NCBI GenBank assembly: GCA_902546615.1
Contig: CACCKE010000004.1
Location: 1-64,000, forward strand
Direction: 5' to 3'
DNA: 64,000 nucleotides
Origin: an uncultured Pelagibacteraceae bacterium
GTDB taxonomy: Bacteria; Pseudomonadota; Alphaproteobacteria; Pelagibacterales; AG-422-B15
Shown here one piece after another: positions 18,074 through 29,891 of this stretch (its first letter is position 1; each line of letters starts with the position of its first letter). The position numbers and the translations under genes were made by a program. The notes beneath the pieces were generated by a model. It was not told where the DNA came from and did not search any database. It saw only the letters and a list, made by a program, of their open reading frames with translations.

Positions 18074-18901
18074 ATGAAAAATATTATTAAGATATTATTT
18101 TTTCTGCTAATACCGTCCGTTTCTCTGGCAAATGAAGGCATTTCCGAAAATTGGCAGCTAAGCTTTCAACAGCCTGCAACTGATTTAATGTCTGACATTA
18201 TATCATTTCATAGTTATATTTTAATGCCTATCATTACAGGCATATCACTTTTAGTACTTGGTCTTCTGCTATATATCATGTTCAGATTTAATAGTAGCCG
18301 CAATCATGTTGCTTCCACTACAACACATAACACAACAATTGAAATATTGTGGACTGTAATCCCAGTAATATTGTTAATTATTATTGCTATTCCATCTTTT
18401 AGATTACTATATGTTTCTGAAACAATACCAAAGGCAGATATAACAATTAAGGCCATTGGCAATCAATGGTATTGGACTTACGAGTACCCTGATTTCGATG
18501 ATATCTCTTTTGATGCCAACATGCTTGCTGATCATGAGCTATCAGATCCAAAGTTAAGATTGTTAGAGACTGATACTCAAATTGTTGTACCAGTAGATAA
18601 AGTGGTCAAGCTTCAGTTAACTTCAGCAGATGTACTGCACGCTTGGACAATTCCAGCATTTGGTGTCAAGATGGATGCTGTACCGGGAAGATTAAATGAA
18701 ACATGGTTTAAGGCTAATAAAGAAGGAATCTATTATGGCCAATGCTCAGAGCTCTGTGGTCCAAAACATGCATTTATGCCCATTAATGTTAAAGTTGTTT
18801 CAAATAAAGAATTTGAAGAGTGGATCGAATTTGCTAAATCTGAATATGCATCTTTAGAGATTAATTACAGTGACGATAAATTTGAAATGGCTAAAAAATA
18901 A
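18074..18901 (+). CDS. ctaC: Cytochrome c oxidase subunit II
   Basis: GNQWYWTYEYPD, AWTIPAFGVKMDAVPGRLNETWF, YGQCSELCGPKHAFMPI (CuA). Confidence 0.97.
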   Translation: MKNIIKILFFLLIPSVSLANEGISENWQLSFQQPATDLMSDIISFHSYILMPIITGISLLVLGLLLYIMFRFNSSRNHVASTTTHNTTIEILWTVIPVILLIIIAIPSFRLLYVSETIPKADITIKAIGNQWYWTYEYPDFDDISFDANMLADHELSDPKLRLLETDTQIVVPVDKVVKLQLTSADVLHAWTIPAFGVKMDAVPGRLNETWFKANKEGIYYGQCSELCGPKHAFMPINVKVVSNKEFEEWIEFAKSEYASLEINYSDDKFEMAKK

Positions 18902-18930
18902 AATATTTTACTTAGAGGAGAAATATATAA

Positions 18931-20541
<1,611 letters not shown>

Positions 20542-20549
20542 AAATTATA

Positions 20550-21479
20550 ATGGCAAATATTACCTCAGTTTCTAATAAACAGGAATTTGGGCTAGGTTCT
20601 ATTGCGACAAAACTAGCTTTGTATATCTCCTTGCTTAAACCAAGGGTCATGTCACTTTCTATATTTACAAGCTTTGTAGGAATGATAATCGCACCTGGAA
20701 GTTTAAGTTTTACATCGGGCTTGCTCGCAATTCTTGCTATCTCAATTGGTTCTGGTGCGTCAGGAGCACTAAACATGTGGTATGAGAGAGATACTGACAA
20801 ATTAATGAATAGAACAAAAGATCGAGCTTTACCAACAAACCAAATAAGCGCTAATGGGGCACTCATCTATGGCATAACACTCTCAATAATTGCTGTATCA
20901 ATGCTTTACTTGGTTTCAAATTTAGCAGCTGCAGGATTACTTTTAATGACAATTTGCTTTTATATATTTGTTTACACAATATGGCTTAAAAAGAGGACAC
21001 CTCAAAATATTGTGATAGGAGGTGCAGCGGGAGCCTTTCCTCCGATGATCGGTTGGGCAGTTGTGACAGGAGGAATCTCAACTGAGATTTGCCTTCTTTT
21101 CATGTTAATTTTTCTATGGACGCCTCCTCACTTCTGGGCTCTTGCACTTTATAAATCTGATGATTACAAAAAGGCCGGAATCCCAATGATGCCACTGATT
21201 GTTGGTGAGCGGAAAACGATAAATTTAATTATCGCATATTCGATTACCTTATTGCCACTTACTTTAATTATGAGTTCATACTATTCTTTGTTCTTTGGAG
21301 TTTCGTCAACAGCTCTAAGTATTTTTTTCATTTATTTGGCATTTGATCTCAAAAGATCGTGGTTGAAAGATGGCTTACTTGAGCGAAAAGCTCAAATGCT
21401 GTTTTATTTTTCAATTATTTATCTGTTTAATATTTTCTCAATTCTATTAATCGACAATTTACTATGGAATATTTACTGA
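20550..21479 (+). CDS. ctaB: Protoheme IX farnesyltransferase
   Basis: LLKPRVMSLSIFTSFVGM, NMWYERDTDKLMNRTKDRALP. Confidence 0.96.
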   Translation: MANITSVSNKQEFGLGSIATKLALYISLLKPRVMSLSIFTSFVGMIIAPGSLSFTSGLLAILAISIGSGASGALNMWYERDTDKLMNRTKDRALPTNQISANGALIYGITLSIIAVSMLYLVSNLAAAGLLLMTICFYIFVYTIWLKKRTPQNIVIGGAAGAFPPMIGWAVVTGGISTEICLLFMLIFLWTPPHFWALALYKSDDYKKAGIPMMPLIVGERKTINLIIAYSITLLPLTLIMSSYYSLFFGVSSTALSIFFIYLAFDLKRSWLKDGLLERKAQMLFYFSIIYLFNIFSILLIDNLLWNIY

Positions 21480-21583
21480 TGGATAAAAAAATAAAAAAAA
21501 GAAATATTATAACTGCCCTCGTACTAGTTTTCTTTATAGCTTTATTTTTCTCTTACACTGTTTATAAGTTGGGAACTATTTAA
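21479..21583 (+). CDS. CoxF-like small membrane protein (34 aa), absent from supplied ORF track
   Basis: ATGA-type overlap with ctaB stop (TGATG) and TAA immediately followed by ctaG ATG; MDKKIKKRNIITALVLVFFIALFFSYTVYKLGTI, similar in pattern to alphaproteobacterial ctaB-ctaG intergenic proteins (RNIALALVL...VKLG). Confidence 0.75.
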   Translation: MDKKIKKRNIITALVLVFFIALFFSYTVYKLGTI

Positions 21584-22120
21584 ATGAATTTTATCAAGTC
21601 AAACAACAGCATCACTGCGATTGGATTAATAGGAATAGTTATCACTATGATCGCTTTAGCTTATGCGTCAGTGCCTCTATACAACTATTTTTGTAAAGTT
21701 ACAGGATTTGGAGGCACTCCAAATGTGTATTCTTCTGAAAGCATTTATTCTATCGATAAAACTATCAATGTTAGATTAGACTCCAACGTTGGCTCTACCC
21801 TCGACTGGGAATTCTATCCTGAGCAAAGAATTCATCAATTAAAGATAGGTGAAAATAAACTGATTAATTATGTGATAGAGAATAATACAGACCAAACTCT
21901 AAGCGGTACAGCTGTTTATAATGTATCACCAACTGAGGCAGGAAAGTACTTTAACAAAATTGAATGCTTTTGTTTTCAAGAAACGGAGCTCATGGCTAAC
22001 GAAACTAAAATTATGCCAGTTTCATTTTTTATAGATCCTGAAATTGAAAATGATAAATACATTTCTGATTTATCAGAAGTTACTTTGTCCTATACCTTTT
22101 ATGAAAACAGTGATACATAA
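21584..22120 (+). CDS. ctaG: Cytochrome c oxidase assembly protein CtaG/Cox11
   Basis: ASVPLYNYFCKVTGFGGTPNV, KIECFCFQETELMANETKIMPVSFFIDP. Confidence 0.95.
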   Translation: MNFIKSNNSITAIGLIGIVITMIALAYASVPLYNYFCKVTGFGGTPNVYSSESIYSIDKTINVRLDSNVGSTLDWEFYPEQRIHQLKIGENKLINYVIENNTDQTLSGTAVYNVSPTEAGKYFNKIECFCFQETELMANETKIMPVSFFIDPEIENDKYISDLSEVTLSYTFYENSDT

Positions 22121-22126
22121 TTAGAT

Positions 22127-22927
22127 ATGAGCTCAGAAAATACAAAAAGAACACATGAATACCATTTAGTTGATCCAAGTCCTTGGCCCCTTCTTGCGTC
22201 TATTGGAGCTTTAATCGCATGCGTTGGTGCGGTTGTTTATTTTAGGACCGATGACATGTGGACAATGATAATTGGTTTAGCAATTGTTATCTATGTCTCA
22301 TACATGTGGTTTAGAGATGTGATTATAGAGGGCGAACATCAAGGTCATCACACTCCAGTTGTTCAAATTGGTCTTAGATACGGCATGACTTTATTTATTG
22401 CATCAGAAGTTATGTTCTTTGTTGCTTGGTTTTGGGCATATTTCAACGCAAGCTTATTCCCTACAGAACAAATAGGAGCTATATGGCCTCCACCAGATAT
22501 TCATCTTATGGATCCATGGCATATACCTCTAATCAACACGTTAATCTTACTTTTATCAGGAACAACAGTTACCTGGGCTCATCATGCATTGCTAGAAGGC
22601 AATAGAAAAGAGCTAATACAGGGACTATGGTGCACGGTAGGACTTGGTGTCGTGTTCACTGGTTTTCAGGTTTATGAATACATGCATGCTGATTTTTCAT
22701 TTTCTGGGCACATCTATGGAGCAACTTTTTATATGGCAACTGGCTTTCATGGTTTTCATGTTCTAATTGGAACAATATTCTTAATTGTTTGCCTTGGAAG
22801 ATCGATTGCTGGCCATTTTAAATCTGACCATCATTTTGGTTTTGAGGCTGCTGCTTGGTATTGGCATTTTGTTGATGTTGTTTGGCTATTTTTATTTGCA
22901 GCAATTTATGTTTGGGGCTCATATTAA
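22127..22927 (+). CDS. ctaE: Cytochrome c oxidase subunit III
   Basis: HEYHLVDPSPWPLLASIGAL, WPPPDIHLMDPWHIPLINTLILLLSGTTVTWAHHAL, AAWYWHFVDVVWLFLF. Confidence 0.97.
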   Translation: MSSENTKRTHEYHLVDPSPWPLLASIGALIACVGAVVYFRTDDMWTMIIGLAIVIYVSYMWFRDVIIEGEHQGHHTPVVQIGLRYGMTLFIASEVMFFVAWFWAYFNASLFPTEQIGAIWPPPDIHLMDPWHIPLINTLILLLSGTTVTWAHHALLEGNRKELIQGLWCTVGLGVVFTGFQVYEYMHADFSFSGHIYGATFYMATGFHGFHVLIGTIFLIVCLGRSIAGHFKSDHHFGFEAAAWYWHFVDVVWLFLFAAIYVWGSY

Positions 22928-22939
22928 TAAATACTTTAA

Positions 22940-23635
22940 TTGATTAAAAATCTTCTTTTCCACTTAATATTTATTTCAACAATCGTACTGCTTCTTTTGC
23001 TTTGTTTTTGGCAAACACAAAGGCTCGAATGGAAAAATAATTTAATAGAGTCAATTAATTCTAATTATAATTCTGTACTAGATGAATTTCCATCAAACGA
23101 CGAGAACTCTCAATATGAATTCATGAATACTTCGGTAAAAGGACAACTATTAACTGGTAAAAAAATGTTTTTTTATAAATTTAATCTTAAAGGAGAGTCT
23201 GGTTATGAAATTGTCTTACCAATGCAAATGATTAGCAAAAAATTTATTTATGTAATACTTGGCTGGATACCGTTTGACTCTAAAGATAATTTTGAATTAG
23301 ATGAAGTTTTCAAAAATAGTGAGATAGAAATCAGAGGAGCTTTAATCTATTCGAAGGATCGAAAGCCGCTTATTCCAGAAAATGATACAATTGCAAATAC
23401 CTGGTATTTGCTCAATACAAGTGAAATGGATAAATATCATAAATTAAATTCTAGTAAGTATATGATAAAATTATTAGACCAAAGCTATTCTGATAATATT
23501 CTGATTGAATTTGAGCCTTCTAATATAACAAATAATCATCTCCAGTATGCTGTCACCTGGTTTTTGTTGTCTTTTGTAATTATGATAATGTATATCTACT
23601 ATATTAGACAAAAGGTGCAAAAAAATGAGGTATAG
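22940..23635 (+). CDS. SURF1 family cytochrome oxidase biogenesis protein (TTG start)
   Basis: FWQTQRLEWKNNLI; two terminal TM segments; position after ctaE. Confidence 0.88.
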   Translation: MIKNLLFHLIFISTIVLLLLLCFWQTQRLEWKNNLIESINSNYNSVLDEFPSNDENSQYEFMNTSVKGQLLTGKKMFFYKFNLKGESGYEIVLPMQMISKKFIYVILGWIPFDSKDNFELDEVFKNSEIEIRGALIYSKDRKPLIPENDTIANTWYLLNTSEMDKYHKLNSSKYMIKLLDQSYSDNILIEFEPSNITNNHLQYAVTWFLLSFVIMIMYIYYIRQKVQKNEV

Positions 23636-25010
23636 AAGCACAAGGGGCAGCGATTACTTTGGGTTTAGAGAAGTTTTATTTGCCGGCTTAGCAAATGATG
23701 GAGGCCTATTTATTCCTGAAAATTGGCCAAATATAAACCATAAAGATATTAATCGAAATGTAAGTTATGAGGACTTAACAGAAATTATTTTATCTCCATT
23801 TATTGGTGACGAAATAGAATCCGATCAATTGAAGAGGATTATTAAAGAAGCGTATTCAAATAACTTTACAGAAAGTGGCTGTGTATCATTCAAGGAGCTT
23901 AATGCAAACGAAATAATCGTGGAGCTATTCAATGGCCCAACTTTAGCCTTCAAAGACTTCGCAATGCAATTACTTATCCCTCTTTTTGATCATTTTTTAG
24001 AAAAAGAAAATAAAAGAATAAATCTTATAGTAGCAACATCAGGTGATACAGGATCAGCCGCTATCAACGCTGTAAAAAGAAGTAAAAACATAAATATTTT
24101 CTGTTTATATCCTAAGGGTAGGATTTCAGAATTTCAGAGAAGGCAGATGTCTACTGTTAATCAGGAAAATATTTTTCTTTGTGAAGTAGAAGGAACTTTT
24201 GATGACTGTCAAAAAATTGTTAAAGATATTTTGAAAGATACAGATTATAGTATGCATAATAATATATCAGCAGTTAATTCAATTAATTGGGCAAGAATTA
24301 TCATTCAATCAGTATATTACTTTTATACATTTATTAATTTTACTGAAAGAGCTTCCAATAAAGTTAATTTTTCTGTCCCAACTGGTAACTTCGGAGATAT
24401 TTATGCTGGTTATGTTTCATATAAAATGGGATTACCTATCAATAAATTAATAGTGGCTACTAACGAAAACGATATTCTAAATAGGTTTATGAAGTCAGGA
24501 GTATATGAATCTAAAACAGTCATAAAAACATCAAGCCCAAGTATGGATATTCAGGTAGCAAGTAATTTTGAAAGATTGCTTTTTGATATACTTAATCAAT
24601 CAAATACTGAAACAAAAGTTTCAATGGAAAATTTTGAAGAAAGTGGAAAAATATCAATATCTGAGGAAAATTTAGAAAAAGTTCGAGAGGTATTTAGCTC
24701 AAATAGTTCTTCAATGGATATCGTTCAAAACACAATCAAATCCGTGAAAGATAATTTTTCATATGTTATTGACCCCCACACTGCTACAGGACTGGATGCA
24801 TCAAGATTTGAAAAAGATATGGATAGGCTTAATTTTGTTTTGGCTACAGCTCACCCTGTAAAATTTTCTGAGGTTGTTGAAAAATCAATAGGTGAAGGTT
24901 TAAATTTAATGAGTAAATACAATTACTTATTTGATGCTGAAGAAAAAATGTATAAAATGGAAAATAACACAATTCGAATTAAAGAATTCATCAGGGAGCA
25001 GATAAGCTAG
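23625..25010 (+). CDS. thrC: Threonine synthase
   Basis: MRYRSTRG, GPTLAFKDFAMQLLIPLF, VATSGDTGSAAINA, VPTGNFGDIYAGY. Confidence 0.96.
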   Translation: MRYRSTRGSDYFGFREVLFAGLANDGGLFIPENWPNINHKDINRNVSYEDLTEIILSPFIGDEIESDQLKRIIKEAYSNNFTESGCVSFKELNANEIIVELFNGPTLAFKDFAMQLLIPLFDHFLEKENKRINLIVATSGDTGSAAINAVKRSKNINIFCLYPKGRISEFQRRQMSTVNQENIFLCEVEGTFDDCQKIVKDILKDTDYSMHNNISAVNSINWARIIIQSVYYFYTFINFTERASNKVNFSVPTGNFGDIYAGYVSYKMGLPINKLIVATNENDILNRFMKSGVYESKTVIKTSSPSMDIQVASNFERLLFDILNQSNTETKVSMENFEESGKISISEENLEKVREVFSSNSSSMDIVQNTIKSVKDNFSYVIDPHTATGLDASRFEKDMDRLNFVLATAHPVKFSEVVEKSIGEGLNLMSKYNYLFDAEEKMYKMENNTIRIKEFIREQIS

Positions 25011-25585
25011 TGTCATTTTTAACAACTTATTATCCAAAAAAGATAACATTTGAGAGGAAAGGTGAAAACGTCACCCTAAGACCTCCTGATTATAAAGATT
25101 GGAAATCATGGTCTTCATTAAAAGAAAAAAATAAAAGATATTTAAAACCGTGGGAACCTACATGGTCACCAAATGAACTTGAAAGAAGTTCATTTGTAAA
25201 AAGAGTAAGATATTTTGAAAAACTTGCATTAGATGATAATGCATATTCCTTTCTGATATTTGAAAAAAATAATAATAATTTGATTGGCGAAATTAATATT
25301 AATAATGTTCAAAGAGGTGTAGTTCAATCTTGCTCAATTGGGTATTGGATTTGTGAAACTAAGATGGGCAAAGGTTTAATGAGTGAGTCAATAAAACTTA
25401 TCAAAGAATTTATTTTTGATGAATTGAATTTACACAGAGTAGAGGCAGCGTGCCTACCAAGGAATGAGCGTTCTTTAAAGACACTTGAAAAAAATAATTT
25501 TTGCATTGAAGGATTAGTAAGACAGTATTTGAAAATCAATGGCAAGTGGGAGGACCACTTACTTTTATCTTGTATTAAGGAATAA
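25010..25585 (+). CDS. GNAT N-acetyltransferase (RimJ-like), GTG start
   Basis: IGYWICETKMGKGLMSESIKLIKEFIFDELNLHRVEAACLPRNERSLKTLEKNNF. Confidence 0.9.
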   Translation: MSFLTTYYPKKITFERKGENVTLRPPDYKDWKSWSSLKEKNKRYLKPWEPTWSPNELERSSFVKRVRYFEKLALDDNAYSFLIFEKNNNNLIGEININNVQRGVVQSCSIGYWICETKMGKGLMSESIKLIKEFIFDELNLHRVEAACLPRNERSLKTLEKNNFCIEGLVRQYLKINGKWEDHLLLSCIKE

Positions 25586-25603
25586 ATTTAGTATGTTCGT
25601 CAA

Positions 25604-26089
25604 ATGTCAGATTTAATTGGAAATGAATTACCAAATGAAACTTTAGTTTTTATGGATAAGGACAAAGGTCCACAACCATTAAAGATATTGGACTTTTGCA
25701 AAGGGAAAAAAATAGTAATCTTTGGTGTACCAGGTGCATTCACACCAACATGTGCTCGAAATCATTTACCTGGCTTTATAGAGAATGCTGACAAAATTAG
25801 AGAAAAAGCTGTTGATGAAATAGTATGTTTTGCAACTAACGACATATTTACTATGTCAGCATGGGAGGAAATGTCTGGATCAAATGGAAAAATAAAATTT
25901 TTATCAGATAGTAAGGCTGAGTTTGCAAAATCATTAGGCACAGACTATCCCGATACATTTGGAACATCGATCAAGACAAAAAGATGCTCACTACTTGTCA
26001 ATGATGGAATTATTGAAAAGTTTTTTGTCGAAGTTGATGGTGGTAAAGTTGATGTAAGTGGAGCAAATAAAATGATGGATTTACTATAA
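25604..26089 (+). CDS. Peroxiredoxin, Prx5/AhpE-type
   Basis: KKIVIFGVPGAFTPTCARNHLPGFIENAD. Confidence 0.94.
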   Translation: MSDLIGNELPNETLVFMDKDKGPQPLKILDFCKGKKIVIFGVPGAFTPTCARNHLPGFIENADKIREKAVDEIVCFATNDIFTMSAWEEMSGSNGKIKFLSDSKAEFAKSLGTDYPDTFGTSIKTKRCSLLVNDGIIEKFFVEVDGGKVDVSGANKMMDLL

Positions 26090-26090
26090 T

Positions 26091-26525
26091 TTATCCTTTT
26101 ATCTGAGCGACCGCCAGTTTATCAGCAATTTCATTTCCGTAATCACCTGAATGACCCTTCACCCACTCCCATTTTATCGAGTGTTTATCCGTCAGATTGT
26201 CTAATTCAACCCAAAGATCTTTATTTTTTACGTCTTTTTTTTGTGCAGTCTTCCAATTATTGATTTTCCATTTTTTTATCCACTCCTGAATACCTTGCAT
26301 GACATACTTTGAGTCAGTGAAAATTATTATGTCTCTTTTTTCATTAAGATAATCTAGAGCATTAATAACTGCTTTTAATTCCATTCTGTTATTTGTGGTG
26401 TTATTTTCAGATCCACTTAACTCAATTTTCTTATCATCGATTTCAATGTAAGCTCCCCAACCTCCATTGCCCGGATTGCCTGAGCAAGCTCCATCGGTGT
26501 ACATAACAACCTTTTTAGAGGCCAT
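26091..26525 (-). CDS. rnhA: Ribonuclease HI
   Basis: VVMYTDGACSGNPGNGGWGAYIE, NRMELKAVINAL, IFTDSKYVMQGI, WVKGHSGDYGNEIADKLA. Confidence 0.97.
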   Translation of the reverse strand: MASKKVVMYTDGACSGNPGNGGWGAYIEIDDKKIELSGSENNTTNNRMELKAVINALDYLNEKRDIIIFTDSKYVMQGIQEWIKKWKINNWKTAQKKDVKNKDLWVELDNLTDKHSIKWEWVKGHSGDYGNEIADKLAVAQIKG

Positions 26526-27477
26526 ATTCGCCTACTTTTTTAACGGATTGGTGAAATTGGAGTTTAGTGAGATACTCATTAGGGTCCTTTTTAAGGATCA
26601 GTTCATTATCATCATGTGAATAGTAGTCGATTAAACGAGTGAGTAGATACCTTAGAGATGATGCTCTTGTAAGAAGAGGTAAAGCTTTCTTTTCTTCCTC
26701 TGAAAATTCTCGCAACTGATTGTAACTGCCCAATAAATGTTTTGCTTTTGTTGGATTGAATTCGTTATTATTTGGCTCAAAACACCATGCATTTAGACAG
26801 ATAGCAATTTCGTAAGCATAATAATCGGTGCATGCAAAATAAAAATCTATTATACCTGTAACCTCATTACCTTCAAAAAAAATATTATCTGGAAAAAGAT
26901 CTGCATGAATTATACCTGAAGGTAAACTATGACCAAGGTTTCCAGATAGGAAAGTATATTCTTCATTGATTAAGTCGATTACCTGCGCGTCTATATTATC
27001 GTCAAAATTTTTTAAAGTTTGAATTAAGCTCTTGAGGTTTACAAATCCAAGCTCATTTTCTCTAGTCATTTCAAGTCTAGCTGATTCTTTATGCATTCTT
27101 GCGATAGTGGAGCCTAAAGACGCACAGTGTATTGGTTTAATTTGATCTATTGACCTACCTTTTAAGAACGATGTGATTACAGCTTTCTTATTTTGAATTG
27201 AGTTTGAGTAATTTCCATTTTTATCTTGTATTACCTCAGGGCACTTTACATTATTTTTATTCAAATGATTCATTAGATCAAAAAAGAATTGAAGATTATC
27301 CTGATTTGTTCTTTCTTCAAAAATTGTAAGTATGTAATTTTTTTCTAGAGTCTTTAGTAAATAATTTGAATTAGAAGTTCCACCTTTTATACCTGAAAAT
27401 TCAAGAACATTTTCAATACTATAGTGTTCAGTAAAAAGATCCAATTCTTCTCTAGATATGTGCGTATAGACTGCCAT
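26515..27477 (-). CDS. thrB: Homoserine kinase (APH-fold ThrB)
   Basis: MAVYTHISREELDLFTEHYSIENVLEFSGIKGGTSNSNYLL, GIIHADLFPDNIFFEGNEVTGIIDFYFACTD. Confidence 0.94.
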   Translation of the reverse strand: MAVYTHISREELDLFTEHYSIENVLEFSGIKGGTSNSNYLLKTLEKNYILTIFEERTNQDNLQFFFDLMNHLNKNNVKCPEVIQDKNGNYSNSIQNKKAVITSFLKGRSIDQIKPIHCASLGSTIARMHKESARLEMTRENELGFVNLKSLIQTLKNFDDNIDAQVIDLINEEYTFLSGNLGHSLPSGIIHADLFPDNIFFEGNEVTGIIDFYFACTDYYAYEIAICLNAWCFEPNNNEFNPTKAKHLLGSYNQLREFSEEEKKALPLLTRASSLRYLLTRLIDYYSHDDNELILKKDPNEYLTKLQFHQSVKKVGEYGL

Positions 27478-27517
27478 AATTTATTTATAGCTTAGAAAGA
27501 GAGATATAAATAATAAA

Positions 27518-28012
27518 TTATACCTTAAGTTTACTTATTTGATCGATTGATTGTTTTACAAGCTTATCTGCACTTTGGTCGTTGATGTTTTCTAAGATAA
27601 TTTTCTCAGCAATATTTACTGAGTTATTTACAATCTCGTCATTAACTTTTGATATAGCCATTTTTTCAGCCCTTGATATCTTTTCTATGGTTTGCTGTTC
27701 GGCTCTTTTAATAAATTCTTCTGCTTTTAATTTTGACTCTTCTTCATGATTCTTTGCAATTTCCTTTGCTTGATCAATAATTGCTTTTGCTTCCTCATCA
27801 GCAGACTGAACCTTTCTCTCGTAATCGGCTAAAAGAGAATTTGCTTCTTCTTTTAATTTTCGGGCATTATCTAACTCAGATTTGATTTTATCAATTTCAC
27901 CATCAAGAAGTTTCGCAATCATTGATGGCGCTTTAATTACAAGCGCAATTATGACAAATATTATAAAAGCTACTAATACCCAAGACGATGGATCTGAAAA
28001 GAATGATGACAT
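27518..28012 (-). CDS. atpF: F0F1 ATP synthase subunit b
   Basis: N-terminal TM followed by charged coiled coil; F0 operon context. Confidence 0.9.
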   Translation of the reverse strand: MSSFFSDPSSWVLVAFIIFVIIALVIKAPSMIAKLLDGEIDKIKSELDNARKLKEEANSLLADYERKVQSADEEAKAIIDQAKEIAKNHEEESKLKAEEFIKRAEQQTIEKISRAEKMAISKVNDEIVNNSVNIAEKIILENINDQSADKLVKQSIDQISKLKV

Positions 28013-28028
28013 TAAATAGTTCCTAGCA

Positions 28029-28583
28029 TTAGTTTAATTTCTTATTTATTTCCTCATCTGAAGGAATATTTTCAATATATCTTGATACAATAGCTTTAAC
28101 GGTATCTAACGTTGCATTTCTTATTTCAATCTTAGATTTTTCTTCTTGAGCTTTTATTTTAGCCTGAGACTCAGAGATTAGGGAGTTAACTTTTTCTTCA
28201 TTTTCTTTTTTAAGCGTTTCTAAATGATCAAGCATTGCTTTTTTAGAATTAGTGATAATCTCATTTGATTCTTGCGATGCACTTGCCATTTGCTCATCAT
28301 ATTTTTTTAATATATCAGTTGCTTCTGTATTAAGATTATCGGCATCATTGATGTCATTTGAAATCTTATCTCTTCTTTCTTCAATTGTTGCGCCTAACCT
28401 TGGTATTACAAATTTCCACATAAACAGGTATAAAAGTGAAAACGTAATTACAAGCCAAAATAATTGAGATGGAAATGTCGCAATATCCATCTGCGGAAGA
28501 CCAGCAGATTTCTGGCCCTCTGCAGCATATGCGAAATTAATTGGCGCAGTTAATAGAAAAAAAGCTTTTAATAAGATTTTCAC
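28029..28583 (-). CDS. F0F1 ATP synthase subunit b'
   Basis: QMDIATFPSQLFWLVITFSLLYLFMWKFVIPRLGATIEERRDKISND. Confidence 0.92.
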   Translation of the reverse strand: MKILLKAFFLLTAPINFAYAAEGQKSAGLPQMDIATFPSQLFWLVITFSLLYLFMWKFVIPRLGATIEERRDKISNDINDADNLNTEATDILKKYDEQMASASQESNEIITNSKKAMLDHLETLKKENEEKVNSLISESQAKIKAQEEKSKIEIRNATLDTVKAIVSRYIENIPSDEEINKKLN

Positions 28584-28588
28584 TTTTC

Positions 28589-29580
<992 letters not shown>

Positions 29581-29591
29581 CGATATATTTT

Positions 29592-29891
29592 TTAGTTATT
29601 TTGAAGACTTTTTGCAACCCTAAAAACGTTAAGAATTCCTGCTGCACTACCTAAGAGAAAGAAAATTAATGTGAAGATGGGTCTTGTATTAAAATAATTG
29701 TCAATCAGCAAACCAATTCCTAGTCCAACAGCCATTGCTGCGACAATTTCAACCACTACTTTCATGATTTTACCGAATGGTTTGGGGGCTTTAGCTTCTT
29801 TAATAGATTGGCCTTCTTTTGCTTTTTTTATTCTATTTTCAAGAGAATTAGCATCATTATTCATCTTCAATATACTAGGCAACAGCTCCAA
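29592..29891 (-). CDS. AtpZ/AtpI family F0F1 assembly protein
   Basis: GLGIGLLIDNYFNTRPIFTLIFFLLGSAAGILNVFR; position ahead of atpB. Confidence 0.9.
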   Translation of the reverse strand: MELLPSILKMNNDANSLENRIKKAKEGQSIKEAKAPKPFGKIMKVVVEIVAAMAVGLGIGLLIDNYFNTRPIFTLIFFLLGSAAGILNVFRVAKSLQNN

